From the NCBI RefSeq assembly GCF_004340785.1, contig NZ_SLXS01000007.1, positions 101,069 through 165,068 on the forward strand: 64,000 bases of DNA. The letters are read 5' to 3'. This DNA comes from Tumebacillus sp. BK434. Its GTDB lineage: Bacteria; Bacillota; Bacilli; Tumebacillales; Tumebacillaceae. Under the pieces are notes generated by a model. That model was not told where the DNA came from. It saw nothing but the letters and a program-made list of their open reading frames with translations, and did no database searches. Shown one piece after another: positions 16,396 to 24,712 of this stretch. The position numbers and the translations under genes are program-made. The stretch's first letter is position 1. The number at the start of each line of letters is the position of its first letter.

Positions 16396-16905
16396 ATGAA
16401 CAAGAACCTGTTGGCGTTTTGGCTGTCCGCGTGCTTCGTCTTCGGACTCGACCGGATCACGAAAGTGTGGGCGGAGCGCTCGCTGGTGCCGGGGGAAAAG
16501 GTGCCGGGCATCGCAGGCTGGTATGACTGGTCGCTCTACTACAATCCGGGCGCTGCCGGCGGCATTTTCAGCGGCCACACCGAGTTTTTGATCACCGTTT
16601 CCGCCTTGGCGGTGCTTGCGCTGGTCTGGTATATGAAAAAAGGCGGGCATGACGGCAACCTCTGGCTGCAGGTCGGCTTGGGCCTGATGCTTGGCGGGGC
16701 GCTCGGCAACCTGTTTGACCGCGTGTTTTACCACCATGTGATCGACTTCATCAATCCGATCGGCGAGTCGTACATCTTCAATATCGCCGACAAAGGCATT
16801 CGCTACGGGCTGTATCTGGGGCTGGTCGGCCTGATCGTGTCGCGGCGCAACTTGAAGCGGGCTGCGAAAAAGCACGCTGCGCCGGAACAGACGCTGGAGC
16901 AATAA
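16396..16905 (+). CDS. lspA: Lipoprotein signal peptidase II (LspA)
   Basis: A 169-residue membrane aspartyl protease that cleaves lipoprotein signal peptides before the lipidated cysteine. It has four predicted membrane spans. The conserved blocks are LDRITKVW, YNPGAAGGIFSG (usual form NxGAAF), GGALGNLFDRV with catalytic Asp108, and FNIADKGI with catalytic Asp132. The second block is unusual in having Gly-Gly where Phe-Ser is normal. The gene is not next to ileS or rluD as lspA often is, so it may be a second copy. Lipoprotein substrates in this window include three OppA proteins and ModA. Confidence 0.88.
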   Translation: MNKNLLAFWLSACFVFGLDRITKVWAERSLVPGEKVPGIAGWYDWSLYYNPGAAGGIFSGHTEFLITVSALAVLALVWYMKKGGHDGNLWLQVGLGLMLGGALGNLFDRVFYHHVIDFINPIGESYIFNIADKGIRYGLYLGLVGLIVSRRNLKRAAKKHAAPEQTLEQ

Positions 16906-16910
16906 GATGG

Positions 16911-16947
16911 GTTGTCAACCGATGCCATACTGGTGTATACTGACAAC
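16911..16947 (+). promoter_or_regulatory. SigA promoter of the small ORF/ABC-F unit, flanked by an inverted repeat
   Basis: The -35 is TTGTCA (16912-16917), the spacer is 18 bases and the -10 is TATACT (16936-16941). GTTGTCA at 16911-16917 and TGACAAC at 16941-16947 are exact reverse complements about three helical turns apart, one on the -35 and one just after the -10. Confidence 0.7.
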
Positions 16948-16977
16948 AACTATTCAAGTGAAGGGGGTGAAGGTAGG

Positions 16978-17112
16978 ATGAATACTCAATTCGTCAACAA
17001 CCAATTAGCTCAGATGCCAGTGGAAATTCTGGGCAAATTTGCGAATGCAGCATTTAACGGGATCAGTCTGCCCATTTTTAACTGCATAGCTGTTGACGAA
17101 ACTGAGAGATGA
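16978..17112 (+). CDS. Small leader-type ORF (44 aa) ahead of the ABC-F gene
   Basis: A 44-codon frame beginning MNTQFVNNQLAQM, with AAGGTAGG immediately and AGGGGGTG further upstream of the ATG. The base composition is more AT-rich than the neighbours. It lies between a good promoter and a strong terminator, and the ABC-F gene follows that terminator within 45 bases with no promoter of its own. This is the layout of leader peptides that control ABC-F genes by ribosome-mediated attenuation. It could instead be an independent small protein. No family recognised. Confidence 0.6.
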   Translation: MNTQFVNNQLAQMPVEILGKFANAAFNGISLPIFNCIAVDETER

Positions 17113-17140
17113 CTCCTGCCTTGACCACAGACGGATGGTG

Positions 17141-17175
17141 AAAGGGCCGCGGGGAATTTCCCTGCGGCCCTTTTT
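17141..17175 (+). terminator. Strong intrinsic terminator before the ABC-F gene (possible attenuator)
   Basis: AAGGGCCGC-G-GGG / CCC-T-GCGGCCCTT stem with a short AATT-type loop and T5. It ends 43 bases before the ABC-F start codon. Confidence 0.88.
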
Positions 17176-17217
17176 GCATGCATCGGGGGCGGAGCAACAC
17201 CCGAGGAGGAACACACG

Positions 17218-19116
17218 ATGATCGTAAGCGTACAACACGTTCAAAAATATTATGGCGCCAACCTGGTGCTGACCGACTTGACACTGGAGATCAAAGAAGG
17301 AGACCGCGTCGGGCTGATCGGGCGCAACGGGGAAGGCAAGACCACCTTGTTTAAGATGATCAGCGGGGAGCAGCCGTACGACGGCGGGCAGATTCACATC
17401 CGCAAAGGCACGAAGATCGGCTGTCTGGCACAGATTCCCGACTATGGGGATGAGACGACCGTCTATGAGGTGATCGCGCGGGGTTACACGGAGCTGCGCG
17501 CCTGTCAGCGCCAGATCGGCGAGCTGGAAGCGCAGATGACCGACCCGGCCGTCTATGCGGACGAAGCGAAGCTGAACGCCGTGCTGGCCCAGTACGACAA
17601 GGCCCGCGAACGCTTCGAGCGAGAAGGCGGCTATGAGATGGAAGCGAACATCGAGCGTGTGGCCAATGGCCTTGGCGTGCCGCAGGAGCAGTACCGGCGC
17701 CCGTTCGCCTCGTTGTCAGGCGGGGAGAAGACGAAGATCGGTCTGGCCGCGCTGCTGCTCGAACAGCCCGATCTGCTCTTGCTCGACGAGCCGACCAACC
17801 ATTTGGACATGAAGGCGATCGAGTGGCTGGAAGGGTACTTGCGCGACTATGCCGGCACCGTGGTGATCATCTCGCATGACCGCTATTTTCTGGACAAAGT
17901 GGCGACTAAAGTGATCGAGATCGAAGACGGAGAAGCGTTTACGTACCATACGAACTACAGCGGGTACCAGAAGGAGAAAGAGGACCGGCTGCTGCTCGAA
18001 TTCGCGCAGTATCAGGAACAGCAAAAGAAGATCAAGAAGATGCAGGAAACGATCAAGCGCCTGTACGACTGGGCGCGCCGCAACCCGCAGAATCCGAAGT
18101 TCCACCGCCAGGCTGCATCGATCCAAAAGGCGCTCGACCGCATGGAGAAGCTGAAGCGCCCGAAGCTGGAGCAAGAGGCGATGGAACTGCAGTGGAAGAT
18201 GAAAGACCGCTCCGGCGAGCGCGTCGTCGTGATCGAAGACGCGGCGAAATCGTTTGGCGAGCGCACGCTGTTTCAAGGGGTCCACGATGTGCTGACCTAC
18301 GGCGAGCGCGTGTTTTTGATCGGCGACAACGGGGCAGGAAAGAGCACCTTGTTCAAGTTGATCCTCGGGCAGGATGCGCCGAGTCAAGGCAGCGTCAAGC
18401 TCGGGTCGCGCGTCGAAGTCGGCTATCTGGCGCAGGAGGAAGCGCCGCAGGATGAGGAGAAGACCGTTCTGCAGTATTTTAAAGAAGAGGTGCGGATGGA
18501 AGAAGGGCAGGCGCGCGGACAACTGGCGCGATTCCAGTTCTTCGGCCCTGATGTGTTCCGCGCCGTGAAAAATCTCTCCGGCGGCGAGTGGAGCCGGCTG
18601 CGTCTGGCGCTCCTGATGTTTAAGAAGCCCAACCTGCTCCTGCTCGACGAGCCGACCAACCATCTGGACATCGTTTCCCGCGAGGCGCTGGAAGAAGCGC
18701 TCGACGAGTTTCCGGGCACGCTGCTCGTCATCTCCCATGACCGCTATTTTATCAATCGGCTGGCCAGCAAGATCTGGGCGCTTGAAAACGGCGGGCTGAC
18801 GCGCTACTTGGGCGACTTCGATTTTTATAAGGAAAAAGCAGCCGATGCGCCGCTTGCCGCTCCGGCTGTGCTGCCACAACCGCCCGTACTGAAAGCGCCG
18901 GTTATGCAGGAAAAGAAAGGAAATCTTTTCCAAAAGGCTAAAATAGAAGAAAGGATCGCCGAGCTGGAAGCGCAGTTGAAACGGCTCGATGCTGAGCTCC
19001 TCGACCCGGTGCACGGGATAGACTCGGCCAAGCTGACCACCCTGTCGGCCGATCGCGATGCTGCACAGGCGGAGCTTGATGCGGCAATCGAAAGATGGAT
19101 GGAGTTGGAAGCGTGA
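17218..19116 (+). CDS. ABC-F family ATP-binding protein (ribosome-associated)
   Basis: A 632-residue soluble protein with two ABC ATPase domains and no membrane part. Walker A GRNGEGKTT and GDNGAGKST, signatures LSGGEKTK and LSGGEWSR, and two Walker B DEPTNHLD boxes are all intact. The interdomain linker (about 245-320, charged helices ending in MEKLKRPK) and a C-terminal coiled coil (about 570-632) are typical of ABC-F translation factors such as YdiF/YfmR/YfmM-like proteins and antibiotic-protection ABC-Fs. GAGGAGG precedes the ATG. The attenuator-like leader suggests drug-inducible control. The stop overlaps the modA start, but the protein lacks ModC-type features. Confidence 0.92.
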   Translation: MIVSVQHVQKYYGANLVLTDLTLEIKEGDRVGLIGRNGEGKTTLFKMISGEQPYDGGQIHIRKGTKIGCLAQIPDYGDETTVYEVIARGYTELRACQRQIGELEAQMTDPAVYADEAKLNAVLAQYDKARERFEREGGYEMEANIERVANGLGVPQEQYRRPFASLSGGEKTKIGLAALLLEQPDLLLLDEPTNHLDMKAIEWLEGYLRDYAGTVVIISHDRYFLDKVATKVIEIEDGEAFTYHTNYSGYQKEKEDRLLLEFAQYQEQQKKIKKMQETIKRLYDWARRNPQNPKFHRQAASIQKALDRMEKLKRPKLEQEAMELQWKMKDRSGERVVVIEDAAKSFGERTLFQGVHDVLTYGERVFLIGDNGAGKSTLFKLILGQDAPSQGSVKLGSRVEVGYLAQEEAPQDEEKTVLQYFKEEVRMEEGQARGQLARFQFFGPDVFRAVKNLSGGEWSRLRLALLMFKKPNLLLLDEPTNHLDIVSREALEEALDEFPGTLLVISHDRYFINRLASKIWALENGGLTRYLGDFDFYKEKAADAPLAAPAVLPQPPVLKAPVMQEKKGNLFQKAKIEERIAELEAQLKRLDAELLDPVHGIDSAKLTTLSADRDAAQAELDAAIERWMELEA

Positions 19117-19880
19117 TGAAACGAAGTCGTTTGGCACTGGTGGCAGCCGCGATGTTGCTGGTCGGCTGTTCACAGGCCGAGCCTGCCGCCGTGAAGCAGG
19201 AGGAGATCGTCCTCTCGGCGGCGGCGAGTCTGTCCGAGCCGCTGGCAACGCTCAAGGCTGAGTTCGAACAGGAGCATGGTGACATGAAGGTGACGATCAA
19301 CCTCGGCGCGTCGGGCACCTTGCAAAAGCAGATCGAGCAGGGGGCACCGGCCGACCTGTTCTGGTCGGCGGGCAAGACTCAGATGGATGCGCTGGAGAAG
19401 CAAGGGCTGCTGCTCGACGGCACCCGGCGCAATGCGGCGGTCAACCAACTGGTGCTGGTGGTGAAGGAGTCCGGGCCGGCCTCCTTCCAAGACCTCGCCA
19501 ACCCGGCTGTCAAAAAGGTCGGCATGGGCACCCCGGAGACCGTACCGGCCGGGAAGTACGCCCAAGAAGCGCTGACCCACTACGGCATCTGGGACGCCGT
19601 GCAGCCGAAAGCGGTGTTCGGCAAAGACGTCAAGCAAGTCCTCACCTATGTCGAGCGCGGCGATGTTGACGCCGGCCTCGTCTACCGCTCCGATGCCCAC
19701 GCCTCGAAGCAGGTCAAAATCGCAGCGACCGCGGGATCGGACGCTCATTCTCCGATCGTCTATCCGCTGGCGGTGTTGAAAAGCAGCCAGCATCAACGGG
19801 CGGCCAAGGAATTGCTTGAATTCTTGAGCGGGGATCACGCGCAGCAGGTGCTCGAACAAAACGGCTTCGCGAAAAACTAG
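19116..19880 (+). CDS. modA: Molybdate ABC transporter substrate-binding lipoprotein ModA
   Basis: A 254-residue periplasmic-type binding protein tethered by Cys18 (lipobox LVGC). ModA features include LSAAASLSEPL, NLGASGTLQKQIEQGAPADLFWSA and a late Val-Asp-Ala-Gly-Leu-Val-Tyr-Arg-Ser-Asp segment; it binds molybdate or tungstate. The ATG overlaps the ABC-F stop codon (TGATG); an in-frame ATG at 19095 lies inside the ABC-F gene and would spoil the signal peptide. modB follows after a 95-base gap. The ATPase gene modC is not in this window. Confidence 0.9.
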   Translation: MKRSRLALVAAAMLLVGCSQAEPAAVKQEEIVLSAAASLSEPLATLKAEFEQEHGDMKVTINLGASGTLQKQIEQGAPADLFWSAGKTQMDALEKQGLLLDGTRRNAAVNQLVLVVKESGPASFQDLANPAVKKVGMGTPETVPAGKYAQEALTHYGIWDAVQPKAVFGKDVKQVLTYVERGDVDAGLVYRSDAHASKQVKIAATAGSDAHSPIVYPLAVLKSSQHQRAAKELLEFLSGDHAQQVLEQNGFAKN

Positions 19881-19975
19881 TCGGACGGCAGCTCTCTGCG
19901 CGGACTTGCGAAGCGAGAGGGCGACAATTTTCTTGAGTGAAAGACTTCAATCTGCGCAGAAGGGACGGATGCATC

Positions 19976-20629
19976 ATGGATGATTCATTTTGGTCACCGG
20001 TCTGGCTTTCACTGAAAGTCGCCGGATGGGCCACCTTGATCACCGTCGTCTTCGGCACGCTGGCCGGGAAGTTGATGGCACGCCGAAAATTTCGGGGGCG
20101 AACGGCGGTGGAGTCGCTGCTGCTGCTCCCGATGGTGATGCCGCCGACGGTGGTCGGCTTCGGCTTGCTGGTGCTGCTCGGGAAGTCAGGGCTGGGTCAA
20201 ATTTTCCCCGACGGCGGAATTTTGTTCACCTGGCATGCCGCCGTGACGGCAGGAGCTGTCGTCGCGTTTCCGCTGATGTATCAGGCGGCAAAGACGGGGT
20301 TTGAAATGGTCGATCCGGAGCTGGAAGCGGTCGCGACCACGTTTGGCGCCAATGCCTGGCAGGTGTTTTGGCACGTGACGCTGCCGCTGGCCTGGCCGGT
20401 CTGGCTGTCCGGCGTTCTGTTAAGTTTTGTCAGGGCGCTGGGCGAATTTGGCGCGACGCTGATGGTGGCCGGAAACATTCCGGGCCGGACGCAGACGCTG
20501 CCGCTCGGCATCTACAACGCGGTGGAAAGCGGCCGCGAAGGGCTTGCCTGGGCTTGGGTGGCATGTCTGTTCCTCTTTTCCTTCTTCATGATGTGGTTGA
20601 TCAGACGGCTTGGGGCAAAAGCTATATAA
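19976..20629 (+). CDS. modB: Molybdate ABC transporter permease ModB
   Basis: A 217-residue inner-membrane permease with about five spans. The cytoplasmic EAA loop reads LEAVATTFGANAWQVFWHVTLPLAWP, and LSFVRALGEFGATLMVAGNIPGRTQTLP is the ModB signature. The start is placed at ATG 19976, where MDDSFWSPVWLSLK matches the usual ModB beginning; the site AAGGG is 11 bases away. Partner ATPase ModC must be encoded elsewhere or be shared. The stretch 19881-19975 before it shows only a weak CTCTC/GAGAG hairpin. Confidence 0.92.
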   Translation: MDDSFWSPVWLSLKVAGWATLITVVFGTLAGKLMARRKFRGRTAVESLLLLPMVMPPTVVGFGLLVLLGKSGLGQIFPDGGILFTWHAAVTAGAVVAFPLMYQAAKTGFEMVDPELEAVATTFGANAWQVFWHVTLPLAWPVWLSGVLLSFVRALGEFGATLMVAGNIPGRTQTLPLGIYNAVESGREGLAWAWVACLFLFSFFMMWLIRRLGAKAI

Positions 20630-20743
20630 TGCCCCAGGACGTCTTATTTGCGTTTATTACGGATTTGTAGTGGCACGAATTTTAATTCTGTGGCAGAATG
20701 TGAAAGTTAGTGTGTCTCTACGGAATAGAGGTAGGAGGAAATT

Positions 20744-22582
20744 ATGAAGCATCAAGAAGCTCTTCGAAATATTGCGATTATCGCCCACGTTGACCACGGG
20801 AAAACCACCCTCGTCGACAAGCTCTTGCAACAATCCGGCATTTTCCGTGCCAACGAACAGGTATCCGAGCGCGTGATGGACTCGAACGATCTGGAACGCG
20901 AACGCGGGATTACGATCCTTGCGAAAAACACCGCCGTCCGCTACGGCGAGTACTTGATCAACATCGTCGACACTCCGGGCCACGCCGACTTCGGCGGCGA
21001 AGTGGAACGGATCTTGAAGATGGTCGACGGCGTGCTGCTGGTCGTCGACGCGTTTGAAGGCGTTATGCCGCAGACCAAGTTCGTGCTGCGCAAAGCGCTT
21101 GAGCAGAACCTCAAGCCGATCGTCGTCATGAACAAGATCGACCGTCCGACCGCGCGTCCGGAAGAAGTCATCGATGAAGTTCTCGAACTGTTCATCGAGC
21201 TTGACGCCAACGAAGAACAGCTGGAGTTCCCGGTGATCTATGCATCGGCGCTCAACGGCTATGCCATGCTCGACTACAACCAGCCCGGCGAAGACATGAA
21301 ACCGCTCTTCGAAGCGATCATCGAACACATCCCGTCCCCGGCGGTTGATCCGGATGAACCTTTGCAGCTCCAAGTCAACATGCTCGACTACAACGACTAC
21401 CTCGGCCGCATCGGCATCGGCCGCGTCCATCGCGGCAAAGTGCGCGTCAACGAACAGGTCGCGGTGATGAAGCGCGACGGCAAAGTCGAACGCCAGCGCG
21501 TCGTCAAGCTGTTTGGCTTCCAAGGCCTCAGCCGCATCGAAATTGAACAGGCGGAAGCGGGCGACCTGATCGCATTCTCCGGCCTCGGCGAACTGAACGT
21601 CGGTGAAACGATCGCCGACCTCAACAACCAGGAAGCACTGCCGCTCCTGCACATCGACGAGCCGACCCTGCAGATGACGTTCATCGTCAACGACTCGCCG
21701 TTTGCCGGCCAGGAAGGCAAGCACGTCACCTCCCGCAAACTGCGCGACCGCCTGTTCCAGGAGCTGGAGACCGACGTGTCGATGCGCGTCGACGAAACCG
21801 ACTCCCCGGATGCGTATATCGTTTCCGGCCGCGGCGAGCTGCACCTCTCGATCCTGATCGAGACCATGCGCCGCGAAGGGTATGAGCTGCAGGTATCCAA
21901 GCCGCAGGTTATCTTCAAAGACATCGACGGCGTAAAATGCGAGCCGTACGAGCATCTCCTGATCGACGTGCCGGAAGACCACATGGGTTCGGTCATGGAG
22001 CGCCTCGGTCTGCGTAAAGCGGACATGACCAACATGATCAACTTCGGCAACGGCAACGTGCGCCTTGAGTTCCTGATCCCGGCGCGCGGCCTGATCGGCT
22101 TCCGCACCGAGTTCCTGACCATCACCCGCGGCTTCGGCATCATGAACCACTCGTTCCACAGCTACATGCCGTCCAAAGGCTCGATCGAGGGCCGTCACAT
22201 GGGCGTGCTGGTGGCGGCGGAGACCGGCACTTCCAGCACCTACGGCATCGAAGGCCTGGAAGACCGCGGCGTGATGTTCATCCACCCGGGCACCGAAGTG
22301 TACGAAGGCATGATCGTCGGCGAGCACAACCGCGACTCCGACTTGACGGTCAACCCGTGCAAAACGAAAGCGGCGACCAACGTTCGTTCCGCGACCAAAG
22401 ACGATACCACCCGTCTGAAAGTCCCGCGCATCATGTCGCTGGAAGAAGCGCTGGAATACCTCAATGACGATGAGTACTGCGAAGTGACGCCGCAATCGGT
22501 CCGTCTGCGCAAGAAATATCTCAAGAAAAATGAGCGCGACCGTCACGACAAGGAGAAGAAATGGGCGAAAATAAACGGGTAA
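20744..22582 (+). CDS. typA: Translational GTPase TypA/BipA
   Basis: A 612-residue ribosome-binding GTPase of the EF-G superfamily involved in 50S assembly and stress or low-temperature growth. G-motifs: AHVDHGKTT (G1, about 15-23), [11 protein letters not shown] (G3), MNKIDR (G4). The C-terminal BipA-specific part contains [20 protein letters not shown] and [18 protein letters not shown], as in BipA. An AGGAGG site precedes the ATG by seven bases. The 3' end overlaps the yuzB-like gene by 22 bases. The 114 bases before it contain a TATAAT (20625-20630) inside a GGGGCA/TGCCCC hairpin, but no matching -35. Confidence 0.96.
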   Translation: MKHQEALRNIAIIAHVDHGKTTLVDKLLQQSGIFRANEQVSERVMDSNDLERERGITILAKNTAVRYGEYLINIVDTPGHADFGGEVERILKMVDGVLLVVDAFEGVMPQTKFVLRKALEQNLKPIVVMNKIDRPTARPEEVIDEVLELFIELDANEEQLEFPVIYASALNGYAMLDYNQPGEDMKPLFEAIIEHIPSPAVDPDEPLQLQVNMLDYNDYLGRIGIGRVHRGKVRVNEQVAVMKRDGKVERQRVVKLFGFQGLSRIEIEQAEAGDLIAFSGLGELNVGETIADLNNQEALPLLHIDEPTLQMTFIVNDSPFAGQEGKHVTSRKLRDRLFQELETDVSMRVDETDSPDAYIVSGRGELHLSILIETMRREGYELQVSKPQVIFKDIDGVKCEPYEHLLIDVPEDHMGSVMERLGLRKADMTNMINFGNGNVRLEFLIPARGLIGFRTEFLTITRGFGIMNHSFHSYMPSKGSIEGRHMGVLVAAETGTSSTYGIEGLEDRGVMFIHPGTEVYEGMIVGEHNRDSDLTVNPCKTKAATNVRSATKDDTTRLKVPRIMSLEEALEYLNDDEYCEVTPQSVRLRKKYLKKNERDRHDKEKKWAKING

Positions 22583-22812
22583 CCGTCGATTTTTGCAACG
22601 GCAATCTGATGTCCTTCACGCAGGAGCTGTTTTTGCGCCTGCGCGAGGAGCATCCGGAGTGGACCGTCTCGCGCTATGGCTGCCTCACCAATTGCGGGGA
22701 GTGCGCCGTGCGGCCGTTTGCCTTCGTCGAAGATGAGATCGTCGCAGGAAGCTATCTGGCGGAGTTTGAAGCCAAACTGCTCGCCCTGATCGAGAAAAAG
22801 ACCCTGACCTAA
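22561..22812 (+). CDS. DUF1450 / YuzB-like cysteine-containing small protein
   Basis: An 83-residue protein with the DUF1450 pattern: VDFCNGNLM near the N-terminus, RYGCLTNCGECAVRPFAFVEDEIV in the middle and an acidic helical end. The four cysteines (one, then CxxxCxxC-like spacing) suggest a metal or Fe-S site; the function of the family is not established. It starts inside the last codons of typA behind AAGGAG and so is co-translated with it. Its stop codon lies in the loop of the terminator hairpin. Confidence 0.85.
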   Translation: MGENKRVTVDFCNGNLMSFTQELFLRLREEHPEWTVSRYGCLTNCGECAVRPFAFVEDEIVAGSYLAEFEAKLLALIEKKTLT

Positions 22813-22827
22813 GGTCAGGGTCTTTTT
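22795..22827. terminator. Bidirectional terminator after typA-yuzB
   Basis: AAGACCCTGACC-TAA-GGTCAGGGTCTT is a perfect stem with A/T runs on both sides. The TAA in the loop is the stop codon of the DUF1450 gene. It also closes the minus-strand small gene at 22851-23009. Confidence 0.92.
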
Positions 22828-22850
22828 CTGTTCTGATGCTGTTGACGACG

Positions 22851-23009
22851 TTAGGCCATTTGTTCGTCCATGCTGACAAGAGGTACTGCCTCTTTTGCTC
22901 GTTGACGACCCGCCTCAAGCCAATCCTCTTCTGCGAGATGGTTCGCCGCCACCAGATCCTCGTTCCAACTTGCGACTACGTCGCCGATGCGAGAATGCGT
23001 GGTATGCAC
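22851..23009 (-). CDS. Small acidic hypothetical protein (52 aa)
   Basis: A GTG start at 23009 is preceded by a near-perfect AAAGGAGGT site at six bases spacing, and the frame then encodes 52 residues (V/M-HTTHSRIGDVVASWNED ... VSMDEQMA). The longer open frame extending to 23126 lacks any site. The product is small, helical, acidic and without signal peptide. No family recognised. It ends 24 bases from a bidirectional terminator. The divergent plus-strand gene begins at 23200. Confidence 0.65.
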   Translation of the reverse strand: MHTTHSRIGDVVASWNEDLVAANHLAEEDWLEAGRQRAKEAVPLVSMDEQMA

Positions 23010-23130
23010 TGCAATACCTCCTTTGGGCTGGAATCGAAGCACACTTCGTTCCACTCGGTAGAATGTGAAAAAGCGGCCGTTCCTATTCGCGACAGAATCT
23101 GTCCCCCCACGTATGGGAACAGGCAAAAGA

Positions 23131-23139
23131 TGCTATAAT
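23131..23139 (+). promoter_or_regulatory. Extended -10 promoter element before the PNPOx-like gene
   Basis: TGCTATAAT is a perfect extended -10 (TGnTATAAT). No good -35 is seen at 17 bases, which is compatible with extended -10 promoters. The start codon is about 60 bases downstream. Confidence 0.55.
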
Positions 23140-23199
23140 GACTTGTAGAAAGTCTTGGCAACACAAGGCTTGCAGCTCGATGGAAAGGGGTTCACAAGG

Positions 23200-23652
23200 A
23201 TGGCTGAACAAGTATCAAACCAACTGTCGGAGGAACTGGTGAGTTTTCTGCAAGGGGAGCAAATCGTAATGCTTGCGTCCATCGATGCGGAGAACGGTTC
23301 GCCCAATCTCCTCTGCATCTCCTGGTTGCTGGCCACCGACCCGACCACTCTTCGTCTGGCGATCGACGGCCGCTCCAAGCTGCTGCAAAACATCGCCAAA
23401 GATGACCGCGTGACCGTGACGGTGCTGGGTCTTGGCACGGCGACCGCGGTGACGGGTCGCGCAAACAAGTACGTTGATAAGTTAGAGGGCGTGTCCTTGA
23501 ACATGGCCGGCGTGGAAATCAAGGTTGAAGCTGTCCGCGACGTGATGTTCTACGGTGGCAAGCTCACCAGCGAGCTGGCCTATGAGAAGACGTATGACAA
23601 GGCGCTGGCCGAAAAATACGATGCGGAGATCTTTGCCGCCTTGCGCAACTAG
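23200..23652 (+). CDS. Pyridoxamine 5'-phosphate oxidase-like FMN-binding family protein
   Basis: About 150 residues with a split-barrel flavin-binding fold pattern: IVMLASIDAENGSPNLLCISWLLATDPTTLRLAIDGRSKLLQNIAKDDRVTVTV is the strand pattern of small PNPOx-like proteins. The start at 23200 follows AAAGGGG at ten bases; the upstream in-frame ATG at 23155 has no site. Enzymatic role unknown; it could bind FMN, F420 or haem. A hairpin terminator follows. Confidence 0.7.
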   Translation: MAEQVSNQLSEELVSFLQGEQIVMLASIDAENGSPNLLCISWLLATDPTTLRLAIDGRSKLLQNIAKDDRVTVTVLGLGTATAVTGRANKYVDKLEGVSLNMAGVEIKVEAVRDVMFYGGKLTSELAYEKTYDKALAEKYDAEIFAALRN

Positions 23653-23680
23653 CAGGAGAATCAGGTGGGCGGAGAAAGCG

Positions 23681-23715
23681 GGCAGTCTTCTGCAACAGGA
23701 GGCGTGCCTTTTTTT
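23681..23715 (+). terminator. Intrinsic terminator after the PNPOx-like gene
   Basis: GGCA and TCTTCTG pair with CAGGAGG and TGCC around a CAA loop (with G-U pairs and small bulges), followed by T7. Confidence 0.7.
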
Positions 23716-23761
23716 CCAAGCATTTGGTATACATAACATGTCTTGCACTGAGGAGGGACGT

Positions 23762-24214
23762 ATGATGGAGAAGCCGTTTTCGTATCCACTGACGATGAAA
23801 AACGGAAAGGTGTTTGACGCGGCCGGGAAGGATGTCACGGAGCTGTATCAGGAGTACAAGCAGTCGGAAGCTGCGGAGAAGATGGTGTCGGCGCTGGAAA
23901 AATTGGCGCAGATCAAGCAGCAATCGCTGCCGACCAAGCGTATGCTGTTTATTGACACAGCATACAAGTATTCGGCAGTGATCGAAACGTTTGTCGGCGA
24001 CGACCTTTCGGACCGTCTTAATTTAGCTTATGCCGGCAAGGTCGAGGAAAATGAGTCGGGCGACTGGTATCTCAACAAAATGAACCGCAAAATCATCGAG
24101 ATCGAAAGCCTTGCTCAATTGTACAGTCTCGTCTCGCGCGGTGACATCACGATGGACATGGCGGAGATTGCGTGGGATAACCGTGAATCCTGCTTCTATA
24201 TGATCAAACGATAA
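23762..24214 (+). CDS. Hypothetical protein (150 aa)
   Basis: A 150-residue soluble protein of mixed charge with no family I recognise. The start is one of two adjacent ATGs (23762 or 23765) following a GAGGAGGGA site; the open frame to the left of it overlaps the preceding gene and terminator and is not coding. The middle has an amphipathic helix (EAAEKMVSALEKLAQIKQQ) and the end (ITMDMAEIAWDNRESCFYMIKR) carries the only cysteine. No clear terminator follows before erpA. Confidence 0.65.
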   Translation: MMEKPFSYPLTMKNGKVFDAAGKDVTELYQEYKQSEAAEKMVSALEKLAQIKQQSLPTKRMLFIDTAYKYSAVIETFVGDDLSDRLNLAYAGKVEENESGDWYLNKMNRKIIEIESLAQLYSLVSRGDITMDMAEIAWDNRESCFYMIKR

Positions 24215-24309
24215 ACGTAAAAGGTAAGTAGGTCACTTTTCGAAACTGTACAATTACACGCATATCGGGTATGCTGAAGAGGTACTATTAGTAGAGGAGG
24301 TGGAGTCAC

Positions 24310-24663
24310 ATGGTAACCTTGACCGAATCTGCTGCAGAGAAGGTTTCTGCCCTGCTGGCTCAGAAAGATAACCCGAACCTTGCACTCCGTATCTTTATCA
24401 AGTCCGGCGGCTGCTCTGGCTTCAGCTACGGCATGGCGCTTGACGAGAAGAAAGACAACGATGCTCAATACGAGTTGAACGGCGTGAAGGTGGTAGTTGA
24501 CGAGATGAGCGGTCAGTACCTCGATGGCGCAGTTGTAGACTACGTAGATTCTCTGATGGGCGCGGGCTTCAAGATCGAGAACCCGAACGCAGCTTCGACT
24601 TGCGGCTGCGGTTCTTCCTTCCGCACCGCAGGCGATGCCGGTAAACCGGGCGCTTGCAGCTAA
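24310..24663 (+). CDS. erpA: A-type iron-sulfur carrier protein (ErpA/IscA/HesB family)
   Basis: A 117-residue A-type Fe-S carrier that delivers clusters to apo-enzymes. The three family cysteines are present: Cys35 in SGGCSGFSYG, and Cys98 and Cys100 in TCGCGSSF. A short Gly/Ala-rich tail with an extra cysteine (GKPGACS) follows. GAGGAGGTGG lies ahead of the ATG. Single gene, ended by the bidirectional terminator shared with tpx. Confidence 0.93.
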   Translation: MVTLTESAAEKVSALLAQKDNPNLALRIFIKSGGCSGFSYGMALDEKKDNDAQYELNGVKVVVDEMSGQYLDGAVVDYVDSLMGAGFKIENPNAASTCGCGSSFRTAGDAGKPGACS

Positions 24664-24674
24664 TCTGCGCAAAT

Positions 24675-24706
24675 AAAAAAGCACCCCTTGAGGGGTGCTT
24701 TTTTAT
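24675..24706. terminator. Bidirectional terminator between erpA and tpx
   Basis: AAAAAAGCACCCC-TTGA-GGGGTGCTTTTTT, a symmetrical stem with A-run and T-run. Confidence 0.95.
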
Positions 24707-24712
24707 TTGGGC

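Noticed and set aside
17218..19116. The ABC protein before modA as the missing ModC
   Set aside because: It has two ABC domains, the ABC-F linker and a C-terminal coiled coil, and no molybdate-binding MOP domain.
20610..20630. Terminator or promoter between modB and typA (GGGGCA...TGCCCC containing TATAAT)
   Set aside because: The hairpin has no T-run and the TATAAT has no -35 at an acceptable distance, so neither role could be supported.
20657..22546. 629-codon minus-strand open frame opposite typA, and a similar 620-codon frame at 27995-29857
   Set aside because: Both lie opposite well-identified enzymes and read as reverse-frame translations; no start signals or motifs.
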